A stretch of DNA of 50,007 nucleotides from Clostridia bacterium (GCA_017524165.1 JAFWUH010000036.1:1-50007); one strand, 5' to 3'; shown: positions 26,428-35,232, counted from the stretch's first letter. Numbers and translations: made by a program. Notes: generated by a model from the letters alone, not told the origin.

Positions 26428-27620
26428 GGATCAGTCTCACCTTTCACAAATGGATCAATATACGAATAAACCGTTCCGGCGATTGCGCGTTCGATCAGCG
26501 GTTCCATATCCAAACCTTCCTCAGCGGCTTCGCACTGACCGGGCTTCGGTCGGGTATGCGGATGCCGCGGGGTAAAGACGGTGCAACAGTCTTCATAGGG
26601 CAAAATCGAGATATCGAAGGTATCAATCTTACGGGATATCGCGACGATTTCCTCCTTATCGTTGCCGATCAACGGCCGCAAAACCGGCAGGGTGGAAACG
26701 GCGTCTGTCGCGGCAATGGCGGGGAGGGTTTGGCTTGCCACCTGACCGAGACTTTCCCCGGTAATCAGCGCCAAACAGCCGTGCTGTGCGGCAATACGCG
26801 AGCTGATCCGCATCATCATCCGGCGCATCACCAGGGTGAAATATTCCTCCGGACAATGCTCGCCGATCTGTTCCTGAATTTCGGTAAAGGGAACCACCGC
26901 CAAACGGATGACGCCGCTATACTGCGAAACCTTTCCCAATAGATCGCGTACCTTCTGTTCGGCACGCGGTCCGGTGTAAGGCGGACTGGCGAAATGAATC
27001 GCGTCCAACATCAATCCGCGTTTTGCCATCGTCCATGCCGCAACCGGACTGTCTATACCGCCTGAGATCAAGACGGCGGCATGACCGGAAGTCCCCACCG
27101 GCAGTCCGCCGGCGCCGCGGATCTGTCCGCCGCGGATATAGGCGGCATAATCGCGCACTTCAACCGTAATTATTTCGTCGGGATGATGCACATCGACCGA
27201 AAGATGCGGAAAGGCGTTCAACAGCGCCTCGCCGACCTGTGCACAAATTTCAGGCGACTTCAATGGAAACCGTTTGTCGGCGCGTTTTGCCTCCACTTTG
27301 AAGGTGCGAATGCTTTCCATTGTCTCTTTTAAATATACGGGTGCTTTCGCCAAAATATCCGTAATATCTTTTTCACAGACACATGCCCGACTGAAGGCCG
27401 CAATGCCGAAAATTTTCTTCATTCGGTTGAGTGCTTCTTCAAAATCATAATCTTCCTGTTTGGGTTCGATGTATAATGTCGACTGTGCCTTGCGGATCTC
27501 CACTTCGCCGAGCGGTTTTAACCGACGGCGGATACTGCCCGCCAACGCCGATTCAAAATTACAACGGTTAAGTCCTTTTAATGCAATTTCACCGTCTTTG
27601 ATCAAAATAATTTCTTTCAT
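26424..27620 (-). CDS. thiI: tRNA 4-thiouridine synthetase / thiamine sulfur carrier ThiI
   Basis: A 398-residue enzyme with an N-terminal ferredoxin-like and THUMP region (to about 165) and a PP-loop ATPase domain (SGGIDSP, 186-192). It lacks the C-terminal rhodanese domain found in enteric ThiI, as in Bacillus. It activates uridine 8 of tRNA with ATP and inserts sulfur, and may also serve thiazole synthesis. The frame is open more than 100 codons further, but those overlap the desulfurase gene in another frame; this ATG overlaps the desulfurase stop (ATGA) and starts the family sequence MKEIILIKDGEIALKG. The desulfurase next door is the likely sulfur donor. Confidence 0.95.
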   Translation of the reverse strand: MKEIILIKDGEIALKGLNRCNFESALAGSIRRRLKPLGEVEIRKAQSTLYIEPKQEDYDFEEALNRMKKIFGIAAFSRACVCEKDITDILAKAPVYLKETMESIRTFKVEAKRADKRFPLKSPEICAQVGEALLNAFPHLSVDVHHPDEIITVEVRDYAAYIRGGQIRGAGGLPVGTSGHAAVLISGGIDSPVAAWTMAKRGLMLDAIHFASPPYTGPRAEQKVRDLLGKVSQYSGVIRLAVVPFTEIQEQIGEHCPEEYFTLVMRRMMMRISSRIAAQHGCLALITGESLGQVASQTLPAIAATDAVSTLPVLRPLIGNDKEEIVAISRKIDTFDISILPYEDCCTVFTPRHPHTRPKPGQCEAAEEGLDMEPLIERAIAGTVYSYIDPFVKGETDP

Positions 27621-28762
27621 TTGGTGTAAGCCTTTCTCATCGTTTTGATGATTTCTCCCAACGCATCCGCCGTGCGGTCGATTTCTTCCTTTGTAGTCTC
27701 GCGACTGAAGCTGAGTCGCAGTGCGCTGTCGACCCGCCGCGGCAAAAGTCCGCTTTCCAATAAAACGGTACTGCCCTTTCCTTTGGCGCAAGCACTGCCC
27801 GACGACACGCAGATCCCATATTGATCCAACGCATTTAACAGGGTTTCCGAGCGGTAACCCATCACCGACATATTGAATATATAGGGCAAACAGCCTTCCG
27901 GGGAGTTCATTTCCACACCCGGCAAAGCCGTAAAACGATCCCGAGCGTAATACCACAGTTCCTGCATCCGCGGCAACTGATTTTTTTCCTCAGGCAGTTC
28001 TTTTAGCGCACCGTAGAGTGATGCAATACCGGGCATCGGTTCCGTCCCCGATCGCCTGCCGGATTCCTGCCCGCCGCCGACCAGATAGGCCGGAATTTGC
28101 ACCCCTTTACGAAGATACAGAAAGCCGATCCCTTTCACGGCATGAATTTTATGACCGCTTGCCGTCAGGAGATCCACCCCCAGCTTTTCCACCGCAATCG
28201 GCATTTTTCCGAAAGCCTGAACGGCGTCGCAATGCAGTAATGCCGGCGCACCGCTCTGCCGGATCGCGTCCGCCGCGGCACGAACCGGTTGGATTGCTCC
28301 CGTTTCATTATTCACCAGCATGACACTGACCAAAACGGTCTCGGGTGTCACCGCCGAAAAGAACTGTTCCGGCGAAATACTGCCGTTTTTTTCGGGTTTC
28401 AGCCGAATGACCTCAAACCCTTGCTGTTCTAAACGATCCATCGCCACGGCGACCGAAGGATGCTCGATCGCGGTGGTGACAATTCGGTTGCCGCGTTTTC
28501 TTCCCTTCATTGCCGCGCCAAAGACGGCGGTATTGTTGCCTTCTGTCCCGCCGGCGGTAAAGATAATTTCTTCCTCGCGACAATGCAGTCTTGCCGCGAC
28601 CGCCTGCCGCGCCTCGCGTAAAAACCGTTCGCTTTCCAAGCCGAGACGATGTCGGGAGGAAGGGTTCCCCCAAGCCGATGAAAGGACGCGGTTCAGGTAC
28701 GCTATCGCTGTTTCGCAGGGTTTTGTTGTCGCGCTGTTATCTAAATAAATCAATGGCTCCAA
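27617..28762 (-). CDS. Cysteine desulfurase (NifS/IscS family), probable sulfur donor for ThiI
   Basis: An about 381-residue PLP enzyme that takes sulfur from cysteine to form a persulfide. Family marks are IYLDNSATTKPCETAI, FTAGGTEGNNTAV, the PLP lysine in ASGHKIHAVKG and the sulfur-carrying Cys in SSGSACAKGKGS. Adjacent desulfurase and thiI genes occur in Bacillus subtilis (NifZ with ThiI), which supports the same role. The start is uncertain: TTG at 28762 has GGGAAG seven bases upstream, and TTG codons at 28777 and 28753 are alternatives (the last would give MIYLDNSATT, the commonest family start). First gene of the five-gene operon. Confidence 0.92.
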   Translation of the reverse strand: MEPLIYLDNSATTKPCETAIAYLNRVLSSAWGNPSSRHRLGLESERFLREARQAVAARLHCREEEIIFTAGGTEGNNTAVFGAAMKGRKRGNRIVTTAIEHPSVAVAMDRLEQQGFEVIRLKPEKNGSISPEQFFSAVTPETVLVSVMLVNNETGAIQPVRAAADAIRQSGAPALLHCDAVQAFGKMPIAVEKLGVDLLTASGHKIHAVKGIGFLYLRKGVQIPAYLVGGGQESGRRSGTEPMPGIASLYGALKELPEEKNQLPRMQELWYYARDRFTALPGVEMNSPEGCLPYIFNMSVMGYRSETLLNALDQYGICVSSGSACAKGKGSTVLLESGLLPRRVDSALRLSFSRETTKEEIDRTADALGEIIKTMRKAYTK

Positions 28763-28803
28763 GCCGACACTTCCCAAAATACAATAAAAATAATATATAA
28801 TTT

Positions 28804-28832
28804 ATTATAACTTATCTTTTTTTAAAATACAA
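28804..28832 (-). promoter_or_regulatory. Promoter of the desulfurase-thiI-sortase operon
   Basis: TTGTAT (28832-28827) and TATAAT (28809-28804) with a 17-base spacer on the minus strand, predicted start near 28797, about 35 bases before the TTG start codon. It is divergent from the aminopeptidase promoter and the region between is very AT-rich. Confidence 0.7.
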
Positions 28833-28859
28833 TAAAAATTTTTAACCTCCTGTCCATCC

Positions 28860-28888
28860 TTGCGATACGGTACAGATTGTGGTATACT
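28860..28888 (+). promoter_or_regulatory. Promoter of the M24 aminopeptidase gene
   Basis: TTGCGA (28860-28865) and TATACT (28883-28888) with a 17-base spacer; the expected start near 28895 is about 22 bases from the ATG at 28917. Confidence 0.75.
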
Positions 28889-28916
28889 ACCGAAAGAAAC
28901 GAAAGGAAGGATCCCC

Positions 28917-29987
28917 ATGTTCAACGACCGCATTCAACAACTGATTCACCGTTTGCCGCCGCATACCGCGGCTCTGGTTACTTCGGGCGCCTCCCGGCGC
29001 TATTTGACCGGATTTCCGTCTTCCGCCGGCGCCGTGTTGATCACCGAGCAAGGCGCGTGGTTTTTGATCGACTTCCGATATATTGAAAAAGCGCGGGAAA
29101 CGGTCACCTCCTGTCAGGTTGCGGAAGCTTTGTCGACAAAGGATCAAATCGCCGAATACTTAACAAAAGTCGGCGCAACGGAATTATGGATCGAAACCCG
29201 AAATCTTTCGCTCGCGGCGTATCGCGATTGGCAAAAGTCTCTGCCTGAAGTCAGGGTGTCCGACTGTCCTTTATTGGACGATTGGCTTGCCGCCATGCGC
29301 GCCGTCAAAAGTCCCGACGAGTTATCCGCCATCCGGGCGGCTGGACAGATCACCGACGCCGCTTTTGCCCATATTCTTTCCTGTCTTCGTCCAGGCATGA
29401 CCGAGCGTGAGGTTGCTCTGGAATTGGAATTTTTCATGCGAAAAAACGGCAGCGAGGGCGTTGCCTTTGATACTGTTGCGGTATCGGGTAAAAACAGCTC
29501 TTTGCCGCACGGCGTCCCCACCGATAAGCCCTTAGGAAAGGGCGATTTTCTAACCATGGATTTCGGCGCCGTCCAACACGGCTACTGCTTTGATATGACC
29601 CGTACCGTTGCCATCGGTTCGGTTTCAGAGGAACAAAAACGCGTTTATAAAACGGTTCTCGCGGCACAAAACGCCGCCTTTGGGGTACTTCGTGCCGGTG
29701 TTCCCGGAAAAACCGTCGACCGCGCCGCCCGAGATGTCATTGAAAATGCCGGATATCACGGCGCTTTCGGACATAGCTTGGGACATAGCGTCGGTTTGGA
29801 GATCCACGAAGATCCTACTGCTGCACCGCGGAGTGAAGCCCTGCTCCCTGCCGGCACCGTGATCACGGTCGAACCCGGTATTTATTTAGCCGGAAGATTC
29901 GGCGTACGGATCGAAGATACGGTTTTCGTAACGGCTGACGGCTACGAAAATCTGACGCATAGTCCGAAAGAGCTGATCATCTGCTAA
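28917..29987 (+). CDS. M24 family aminopeptidase (Xaa-Pro aminopeptidase type)
   Basis: A 356-residue metallopeptidase. An N-terminal creatinase-like domain (to about 125; TSGASRRYLTGFPSSAGAVL) is followed by the pita-bread catalytic domain. Metal ligands are seen as Asp in MDFGAVQHGYCFD and its second Asp in CFDMTRT, His in GHSLGHSVGLEIHE, Glu in VEPGIYL and Glu in RIEDTVF. Such enzymes release an N-terminal residue before proline. The longer frame back to 28860 lies in the promoter; GGAAGG is six bases from this ATG. No terminator is seen before the next promoter 25 bases downstream. Confidence 0.92.
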   Translation: MFNDRIQQLIHRLPPHTAALVTSGASRRYLTGFPSSAGAVLITEQGAWFLIDFRYIEKARETVTSCQVAEALSTKDQIAEYLTKVGATELWIETRNLSLAAYRDWQKSLPEVRVSDCPLLDDWLAAMRAVKSPDELSAIRAAGQITDAAFAHILSCLRPGMTEREVALELEFFMRKNGSEGVAFDTVAVSGKNSSLPHGVPTDKPLGKGDFLTMDFGAVQHGYCFDMTRTVAIGSVSEEQKRVYKTVLAAQNAAFGVLRAGVPGKTVDRAARDVIENAGYHGAFGHSLGHSVGLEIHEDPTAAPRSEALLPAGTVITVEPGIYLAGRFGVRIEDTVFVTADGYENLTHSPKELIIC

Positions 29988-30011
29988 TTTATGGAATTTA
30001 AGCGAAATCAC

Positions 30012-30040
30012 TTGACAAAAAAACCGCGGAAATGTATAAT
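30012..30040 (+). promoter_or_regulatory. Consensus promoter of the citrate-synthesis operon
   Basis: TTGACA (30012-30017) and TATAAT (30035-30040) with exactly 17 bases between, a perfect match to the sigma-A consensus. Transcription should begin near 30047, so the palindrome and repeats that follow overlap the start site. Confidence 0.92.
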
Positions 30041-30072
30041 TGTATACAAAAATACATATATACATTTATACA
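30033..30072 (+). promoter_or_regulatory. Probable GntR-type operator: palindrome plus four ATACA repeats
   Basis: TTGTATACAA (30040-30049) is a perfect palindrome. ATACA occurs at 30044, 30052, 30060 and 30068, exactly 8 bases apart, and TGTAT in the opposite sense at 30033 and 30041. GTATAC-centred palindromes are frequent operators of FadR-subfamily GntR proteins, and a GntR/FCD regulator is encoded in this operon. Binding here would block the -10 and start site of the promoter, so repression is inferred. Confidence 0.65.
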
Positions 30073-30117
30073 CAAATAAAATACCTTTGTGCATTTCAAA
30101 AAAAGTGAGGCGTTATT

Positions 30118-31509
30118 ATGCTGGAATTATCCGGGAAAACCAATTTATTAGAGCAGGACAACTACCGATACTCCCTGCAGGATGTTGCCGAGCCGAATCT
30201 GTACCGCGATTTTTACAGTTATTCCGATGTCCCGGTGGTAGCCTTTAACCATCGCCGGGTGCCGATGGGTATGCCGCGGGATATTTGGATCACCGACACT
30301 TCCCTGCGTGACGGTCAACAGTCGGTGGAGCCCTATACGGTAGAACAGATCGTTCAGATTTATAAGTACCTTTCCCGATTAAGCGGACCGTACGGGATCG
30401 TCCGTCAAACCGAATTTTTTGTTTACAGCAAAAAAGACCGTACCGCGTTGGAAAAATGTCAGGAGCTTGGCTTAAAATTTCCCGAGATCACGACCTGGAT
30501 CCGTGCCAACCGGGAAGATTTTAAACTGGTCAAAGATCTTGGCGTGCGCGAAACGGGGATTCTGGTTTCGTGCAGCGACTACCATATTTTCAAAAAGCTG
30601 AAATTGACCCGCAGACAGGCGATGGATCGCTATTTGGCGGCGGTGAGCGACGCGTTTGAAGCCGGTGTGATGCCGCGGTGCCATTTAGAGGATATCACCC
30701 GTGCCGATTTCTACGGTTTTGTGGTGCCGTTTGTCAATGAATTGATGAAGCTTTCCAAAAACGCCGGTATCCCGGTGCGAATTCGCGCCTGTGATACCAT
30801 GGGTTACGGCGTCCCCTATGCGGAGGTCGCCCTGCCACGCAGTGTGCCGGGCATCATCTACGGGTTACAGCATTATTCCGATGTGCCGAGCGAAATGCTG
30901 GAATGGCACGGACATAATGATTTTTATCATGCTGTTTCCAACGCCTCCACGGCATGGTTGTACGGTGCTTCGGGGGTAAACTGTTCTCTGCTGGGTATCG
31001 GCGAGAGAACCGGCAATGTTCCGCTGGAAGCCATGGTCATGGAATATGCCTCGTTGCGCGGTTCATTAGACGGCATGGACACCAGGGTCATTACCGAAAT
31101 CGCCGAATACTTCCAAAAGGAAATCGGCTATAAAATTCCGCCGATGACCCCCTTTGTCGGTCGGAACTTTAATGTTACCCGCGCCGGGATCCACGCCGAC
31201 GGATTGCTCAAAGACGAAGAAATCTATAATATTTTCAATACCGAAAAAATTCTTAACCGTCCGGTTTCCGTCCTGCTGGGCAAAAATTCCGGTTTAGCCG
31301 GGATTGCCTACTGGATCAACCAAAACTACCGGTTGACCGGCGACCAAACGGTTGATAAGCGCGATCCGTTGGTTCTTGCGCTGAAAGAATGGATTGATCT
31401 TTCTTACGAAGACGGTCGCCAAACCACCCTTTCCACCTCAGAGATTGAGCATAAAATCAACGAGCTGACCGGTGGAAAATATCAGAGAGAAGGTGACCTG
31501 CATGATTGA
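30118..31509 (+). CDS. Re-citrate synthase-like enzyme (DRE-TIM metallolyase superfamily)
   Basis: A 463-residue protein of the isopropylmalate/homocitrate synthase superfamily. DTSLRDGQQS (about residue 60) is the metal-binding DxSLRDGxQ motif, HGHNDFYHAV gives the HxHxD metal site, and GASGVNCSLLGIGERTGN the G-rich strand. It is longer than HMG-CoA lyase and lacks the C-terminal leucine-binding regulatory domain of isopropylmalate synthase. Directly downstream are aconitase and isocitrate dehydrogenase, so it most likely makes citrate from oxaloacetate and acetyl-CoA, as the Re-stereospecific citrate synthase known from Clostridium kluyveri does. No classical citrate synthase gene is in this window. 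An alternative as homocitrate or isopropylmalate synthase cannot be excluded by eye. GTGAGG lies a few bases before the ATG. Confidence 0.8.
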   Translation: MLELSGKTNLLEQDNYRYSLQDVAEPNLYRDFYSYSDVPVVAFNHRRVPMGMPRDIWITDTSLRDGQQSVEPYTVEQIVQIYKYLSRLSGPYGIVRQTEFFVYSKKDRTALEKCQELGLKFPEITTWIRANREDFKLVKDLGVRETGILVSCSDYHIFKKLKLTRRQAMDRYLAAVSDAFEAGVMPRCHLEDITRADFYGFVVPFVNELMKLSKNAGIPVRIRACDTMGYGVPYAEVALPRSVPGIIYGLQHYSDVPSEMLEWHGHNDFYHAVSNASTAWLYGASGVNCSLLGIGERTGNVPLEAMVMEYASLRGSLDGMDTRVITEIAEYFQKEIGYKIPPMTPFVGRNFNVTRAGIHADGLLKDEEIYNIFNTEKILNRPVSVLLGKNSGLAGIAYWINQNYRLTGDQTVDKRDPLVLALKEWIDLSYEDGRQTTLSTSEIEHKINELTGGKYQREGDLHD

Positions 31510-32149
31510 GCATAAGCATAAAACCATATCCTTGGCAGATCAGGTCTTCGAGCAGTTGGAATATGATATTTTAAGCGGGAAATACACCCGCGGCGACCTG
31601 TTGACCGAAAGCAAACTCGGTGCCGCGTTAGGCGTCAGCCGCACGCCGATTCGCGAAGCATTGCGCCATCTGGCGCAGGAACACCTGATCGAAGAAACCG
31701 CCAAAGGCAGTATTGTCATCGGCATCACCGAAGACGATCTGCGCGATATCTTTCTGTTGCGTGAAAATATTGAGGGATTGGCGGCACGCCGTGCCGCCGA
31801 AAATGACAATCCGGAGGGATTAGCGCAATTAAAGGAGATCGTGGAATTACAGGCTTTTTATCTGACAAAACGCGACGCCGACAAAATCAAAGAAATGGAT
31901 AACCGCTTTCACGATTGCATTTACCGGCTTTCGGGCAGCATGACCTTCTTCGACTGTTTGAAACCGTTGCATAAAAAAGTACAGCAATACCGCCGCGCCG
32001 CTGTAGAGAACACTTCTCGTGCTACGGCGTCGGTAGAAGAACATCAAGCCATCTACGAAGCCATTGCCGCGCATGACGGAGACCTTGCCGCCCAACGCAT
32101 GACCGAACACATTCAAAACGCCTATCGGCATATTGCAAGAAAGGATTAA
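31502..32149 (+). CDS. GntR family transcriptional regulator (FCD/FadR subfamily)
   Basis: A 215-residue regulator. A winged helix-turn-helix occupies about residues 10-75 (ADQVFEQLEYDILSGKYTRG, LGVSRTPIREALRHLAQEHL). The FCD effector domain follows with the metal-binding pattern Asp-x3-His in MDNRFHDCIY, His in EEHQAIYEAI and His in TEHIQNAYRH. FCD members usually sense small carboxylic acids, so citrate, 2-oxoglutarate or a related acid is a reasonable ligand; this is inference. The start at 31502 has GAAGG eight bases upstream; it overlaps the synthase end by eight bases. Probably controls its own operon through the repeats at 30033-30072. Confidence 0.9.
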   Translation: MIEHKHKTISLADQVFEQLEYDILSGKYTRGDLLTESKLGAALGVSRTPIREALRHLAQEHLIEETAKGSIVIGITEDDLRDIFLLRENIEGLAARRAAENDNPEGLAQLKEIVELQAFYLTKRDADKIKEMDNRFHDCIYRLSGSMTFFDCLKPLHKKVQQYRRAAVENTSRATASVEEHQAIYEAIAAHDGDLAAQRMTEHIQNAYRHIARKD

Positions 32150-32153
32150 GAAA

Positions 32154-34082
32154 ATGGGCTATACACTTGCACAAAAGATCATAAAAAATCATTTGGTGAG
32201 CGGGGAAATGATTCCCGGCACCGAAATCTCGTTAAAAATTGACCAAACCCTGACGCAGGACGCTACGGGCACCATGGCATATCTTGAATTTGAGACCATG
32301 GGTCTGCCGCGGGTGAAAACCGAACGGAGTGTGGCGTACATTGATCACAACACCCTCCAATCCGGCTTTGAGAACGCCGATGACCATCGGTATATCCAAT
32401 CGGTCGCCGAAAAATACGGGATCTATTTTTCCCGTCCGGGCAACGGAATCTGCCATCAGGTGCATTTGGAGCGGTTCGGCAAACCGGGCAAGACCCTCAT
32501 CGGCTCTGACAGCCACACCCCAACCGGCGGCGGTATCGGTATGCTCGCCATGGGCGCGGGCGGCTTGGATGTTGCCGTAGCTATGGGCGGCGGCGCTTAT
32601 TATATCACCTGTCCAAAGATGTATAAGGTAGAATTAAAGGGTCGCTTAAAGCCCTTTGTTACCGCCAAAGATATCAGTTTGGAAATTTTGCGGATTTTAT
32701 CGGTAAAGGGCGGCGTGGGTGCCATTATTGAATGGGGCGGCGAAGGGATTGCCTCCCTTTCGGTGCCCGAGCGCGCCACCATCACCAATATGGGTACCGA
32801 GTTGGGTGCCACCACCTCGATCTTCCCGTCGGATGAGGTTACCAAAGCCTTTTTAGAAGCCGAAGGCCGCGGCGAGGATTACCTTCCGCTTTCTGCCGAC
32901 CCCGACGCTGTTTATGATAAGGTTATCACCATTGATTTAGACGCCCTGGAGCCCTTGATCGCCTGCCCGCACAGTCCGGATAATGTCGTGACCGTTGCTT
33001 CCTTAAAAGGTACCAAGGTGGATCAGGTCTGTATCGGTTCCTGTACCAACTCTTCGTTGTTTGATATGTTGAAAGTCGCCGCGCTGTTAAAGGGAAAAAC
33101 CATTTCTCCGTCGGTCAGTCTATCCATCTCGCCCGGATCGAAGCAGGTCTTGACCATGCTGTCGGACTGCGGCGCTTTAAGCGATATTCTCGCCTCGGGC
33201 GCGCGCCTGTTGGAATGTGCCTGCGGACCGTGTATCGGTATGGGATTTTCGCCCAATTCAGCCGGTATTTCTCTGCGCACCTTCAACCGCAATTTTGAAG
33301 GACGAAGCGGTACCGCCGATGCCGGTGTTTATCTCGTTTCTCCCGAAACGGCTGTTGCGGCGGCGTTGACCGGCGAAATTACCGACCCGCGTTTGCTGGG
33401 CGAAATGCCGACCGTCACCATGCCGGAACACTTTGTCATTAATGATACCGCAGTGATTCCGCCCGCGTCTCCCGAAACCGCCGACAGCGTAGCGATCCTG
33501 CGCGGACCGAACATAAAGCCTTTCCCGACAGCGCATGCCCAAGAGGACGCTTTGTCGGCAACTTTGGCCTTAAAAGTCGGCGACAACATCACGACCGACC
33601 ACATCATGCCGGCAGGTGCGAAAATTTTGCCCTACCGCTCCAATATCCCGCATTTATCTCAATTCTGTTTCGGGGTATGCGATAAAACCTTCCCGGAACG
33701 CGCGAAAGCGCTCGGCAAGAGCATTGTTGTCGGCGGCAGTAACTACGGACAAGGTTCTTCCCGCGAACATGCCGCACTGGTGCCGATGTATTTAGGGGTT
33801 CGCGTCGTGATCGCCAAATCCTTTGCGCGCATCCATGTGGCAAATCTTATCAACGCAGGCATTATGCCGCTGACCTTCAAAAACCCGGATGATTACGATA
33901 AACTGAATCAATCCGATCTGCTCACCCTGACCGGTATTTTTAACGGCATGGATCAAGGAGAAATCGTGTTGAAAGACGAAACAACCGGCGAGAGCATTCC
34001 TCTCTGCTGTTCCTTCACCGAACGGCAAAAAGCAATTTTAAAAGCAGGCGGACTGCTTGCATACACCAAGGAGGGCAAATAA
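32154..34082 (+). CDS. Aconitate hydratase (short form)
   Basis: A 642-residue aconitase that interconverts citrate and isocitrate. The three cysteines for the 4Fe-4S cluster are in GSCTNSS and in CACGPCIGMG. Substrate-binding marks are GSDSHTPTGGGIGMLAMGAG, NITTDHIMPAG, GGSNYGQGSSREHAAL and the swivel-domain ending IVIAKSFARIHVANLINAG (VVIAKSFARIHVANL here). The length is that of the compact form found in Clostridia and other anaerobes, shorter than the 900-residue AcnA. AAAGGA is eight bases before this ATG, four bases after the regulator stop. It links the synthase to the dehydrogenase. Confidence 0.95.
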   Translation: MGYTLAQKIIKNHLVSGEMIPGTEISLKIDQTLTQDATGTMAYLEFETMGLPRVKTERSVAYIDHNTLQSGFENADDHRYIQSVAEKYGIYFSRPGNGICHQVHLERFGKPGKTLIGSDSHTPTGGGIGMLAMGAGGLDVAVAMGGGAYYITCPKMYKVELKGRLKPFVTAKDISLEILRILSVKGGVGAIIEWGGEGIASLSVPERATITNMGTELGATTSIFPSDEVTKAFLEAEGRGEDYLPLSADPDAVYDKVITIDLDALEPLIACPHSPDNVVTVASLKGTKVDQVCIGSCTNSSLFDMLKVAALLKGKTISPSVSLSISPGSKQVLTMLSDCGALSDILASGARLLECACGPCIGMGFSPNSAGISLRTFNRNFEGRSGTADAGVYLVSPETAVAAALTGEITDPRLLGEMPTVTMPEHFVINDTAVIPPASPETADSVAILRGPNIKPFPTAHAQEDALSATLALKVGDNITTDHIMPAGAKILPYRSNIPHLSQFCFGVCDKTFPERAKALGKSIVVGGSNYGQGSSREHAALVPMYLGVRVVIAKSFARIHVANLINAGIMPLTFKNPDDYDKLNQSDLLTLTGIFNGMDQGEIVLKDETTGESIPLCCSFTERQKAILKAGGLLAYTKEGK

Positions 34083-34083
34083 T

Positions 34084-35232
34084 ATGGAACAGTATATTCA
34101 TCAAGCGGTAGAACAATTCCGCACTATTTTGACCGAACAGATCGCGCGTCAGCGCAAAATGGAGCAAGATAAGCGCTACACCGACTATACAAAACTTGAT
34201 AAAATCATTATCGGCATCTGCGGCGGCGACGGCATCGGACCGATCATTTCCGCCGAAAGCGAGCGGCTTTTGCAGTTCCTTTGCAAGGAGGAGATTGCGG
34301 CGGGTAAAATTGAGTTGCGAACCATCGAAGGGTTGACCATTGAAAACCGTATCGCCCATAACAAAGCCATCCCCGACGATGTTTTAGCCGAAATCAAAGC
34401 CTGCAATGTAATCTTAAAAGCCCCGACTACCACCCTGAAAGGCGGCACGCTGGAAAGCGCCAATGTCGCCATGCGCAGAGAATTAGACCTGTATGCCAAT
34501 GTCCGTCCGGTCTCGGTGCCCGAGCTCGGCATCGACTGGACCTTCTTCCGCGAGAACACCGAGGGCGAATATGTGTTAGGCAGTCGCGGCGTCGAAATTC
34601 CGGATACCCTGGCGTTTGATTTCAAGGTGACCACCAATGAAGGAACACGCCGGATCGCCAGAGCCGCGTTTGAGTACGCCAAAAAGAACGGCAAAACCAA
34701 TGTTGCCATCGTCACCAAAGCGAATATCATGAAAAAGACCGACGGAAAATTTTCGGAACTCTGTCACGAGGTCGCAAAGGACTATCCCGGCATTGAAGCG
34801 GAAGACTGGTATATTGATATCATGACCGCCAATCTGGTCAACGAGCGCACCAGAAGCCGTTTCCAGGTATTTGTACTTCCGAATCTCTACGGTGATATCA
34901 TCACCGATGAAGCGGCGCAGATCCAAGGCGGCGTCGGCACTGCGGGCAGTGCAAATATCGGCGATGTCTACGCCATGTTTGAAGCCATTCACGGCTCGGC
35001 TCCCCGCATGATCGAAACGGGCAGAGGGCAGTTTGCCAACCCGACCAGTATGTTCAAGGCAACCGAAATGATGCTTCGTCACATCGGTTACACCGAAAAG
35101 GCGGATAAACTGAACCGTGCTATGATTTATTGTACCGAAACTGCGCCGAATGTGGTGATCACCGGTCAAAAAGACGGCGCGACCTGTCGCGAATTCGGCG
35201 ATTACCTGATGGAAACCATTGCAAAACTTTAA
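34084..35232 (+). CDS. NAD(P)-dependent isocitrate dehydrogenase family protein
   Basis: A 382-residue beta-decarboxylating dehydrogenase. GGTLESANVAMRRELDLYAN then VRPV gives the SxN-x4-R-x9-R substrate site; the Ser-x-Asn pair is that of isocitrate dehydrogenase, not of isopropylmalate dehydrogenase. NLYGDIITDEAAQIQGGVG carries the metal Asp residues and EAIHGSAPRM the start of the nucleotide-binding loop. The reaction turns isocitrate into 2-oxoglutarate and CO2. The cofactor cannot be fixed by eye. AAGGAGG is nine bases before this ATG, one base after the aconitase stop. Completes the three-step route to 2-oxoglutarate, hence to glutamate. Confidence 0.92.
   Translation: MEQYIHQAVEQFRTILTEQIARQRKMEQDKRYTDYTKLDKIIIGICGGDGIGPIISAESERLLQFLCKEEIAAGKIELRTIEGLTIENRIAHNKAIPDDVLAEIKACNVILKAPTTTLKGGTLESANVAMRRELDLYANVRPVSVPELGIDWTFFRENTEGEYVLGSRGVEIPDTLAFDFKVTTNEGTRRIARAAFEYAKKNGKTNVAIVTKANIMKKTDGKFSELCHEVAKDYPGIEAEDWYIDIMTANLVNERTRSRFQVFVLPNLYGDIITDEAAQIQGGVGTAGSANIGDVYAMFEAIHGSAPRMIETGRGQFANPTSMFKATEMMLRHIGYTEKADKLNRAMIYCTETAPNVVITGQKDGATCREFGDYLMETIAKL

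Noticed and set aside
30118-31509. 2-isopropylmalate synthase
   Set aside because: No leucine-binding C-terminal domain and no leuCD/leuB neighbours; aconitase and isocitrate dehydrogenase next to it favour citrate synthesis.
34084-35232. 3-isopropylmalate dehydrogenase
   Set aside because: The Ser-x-Asn substrate motif (ESANVAMRRE) is that of isocitrate dehydrogenase, and the operon fits.
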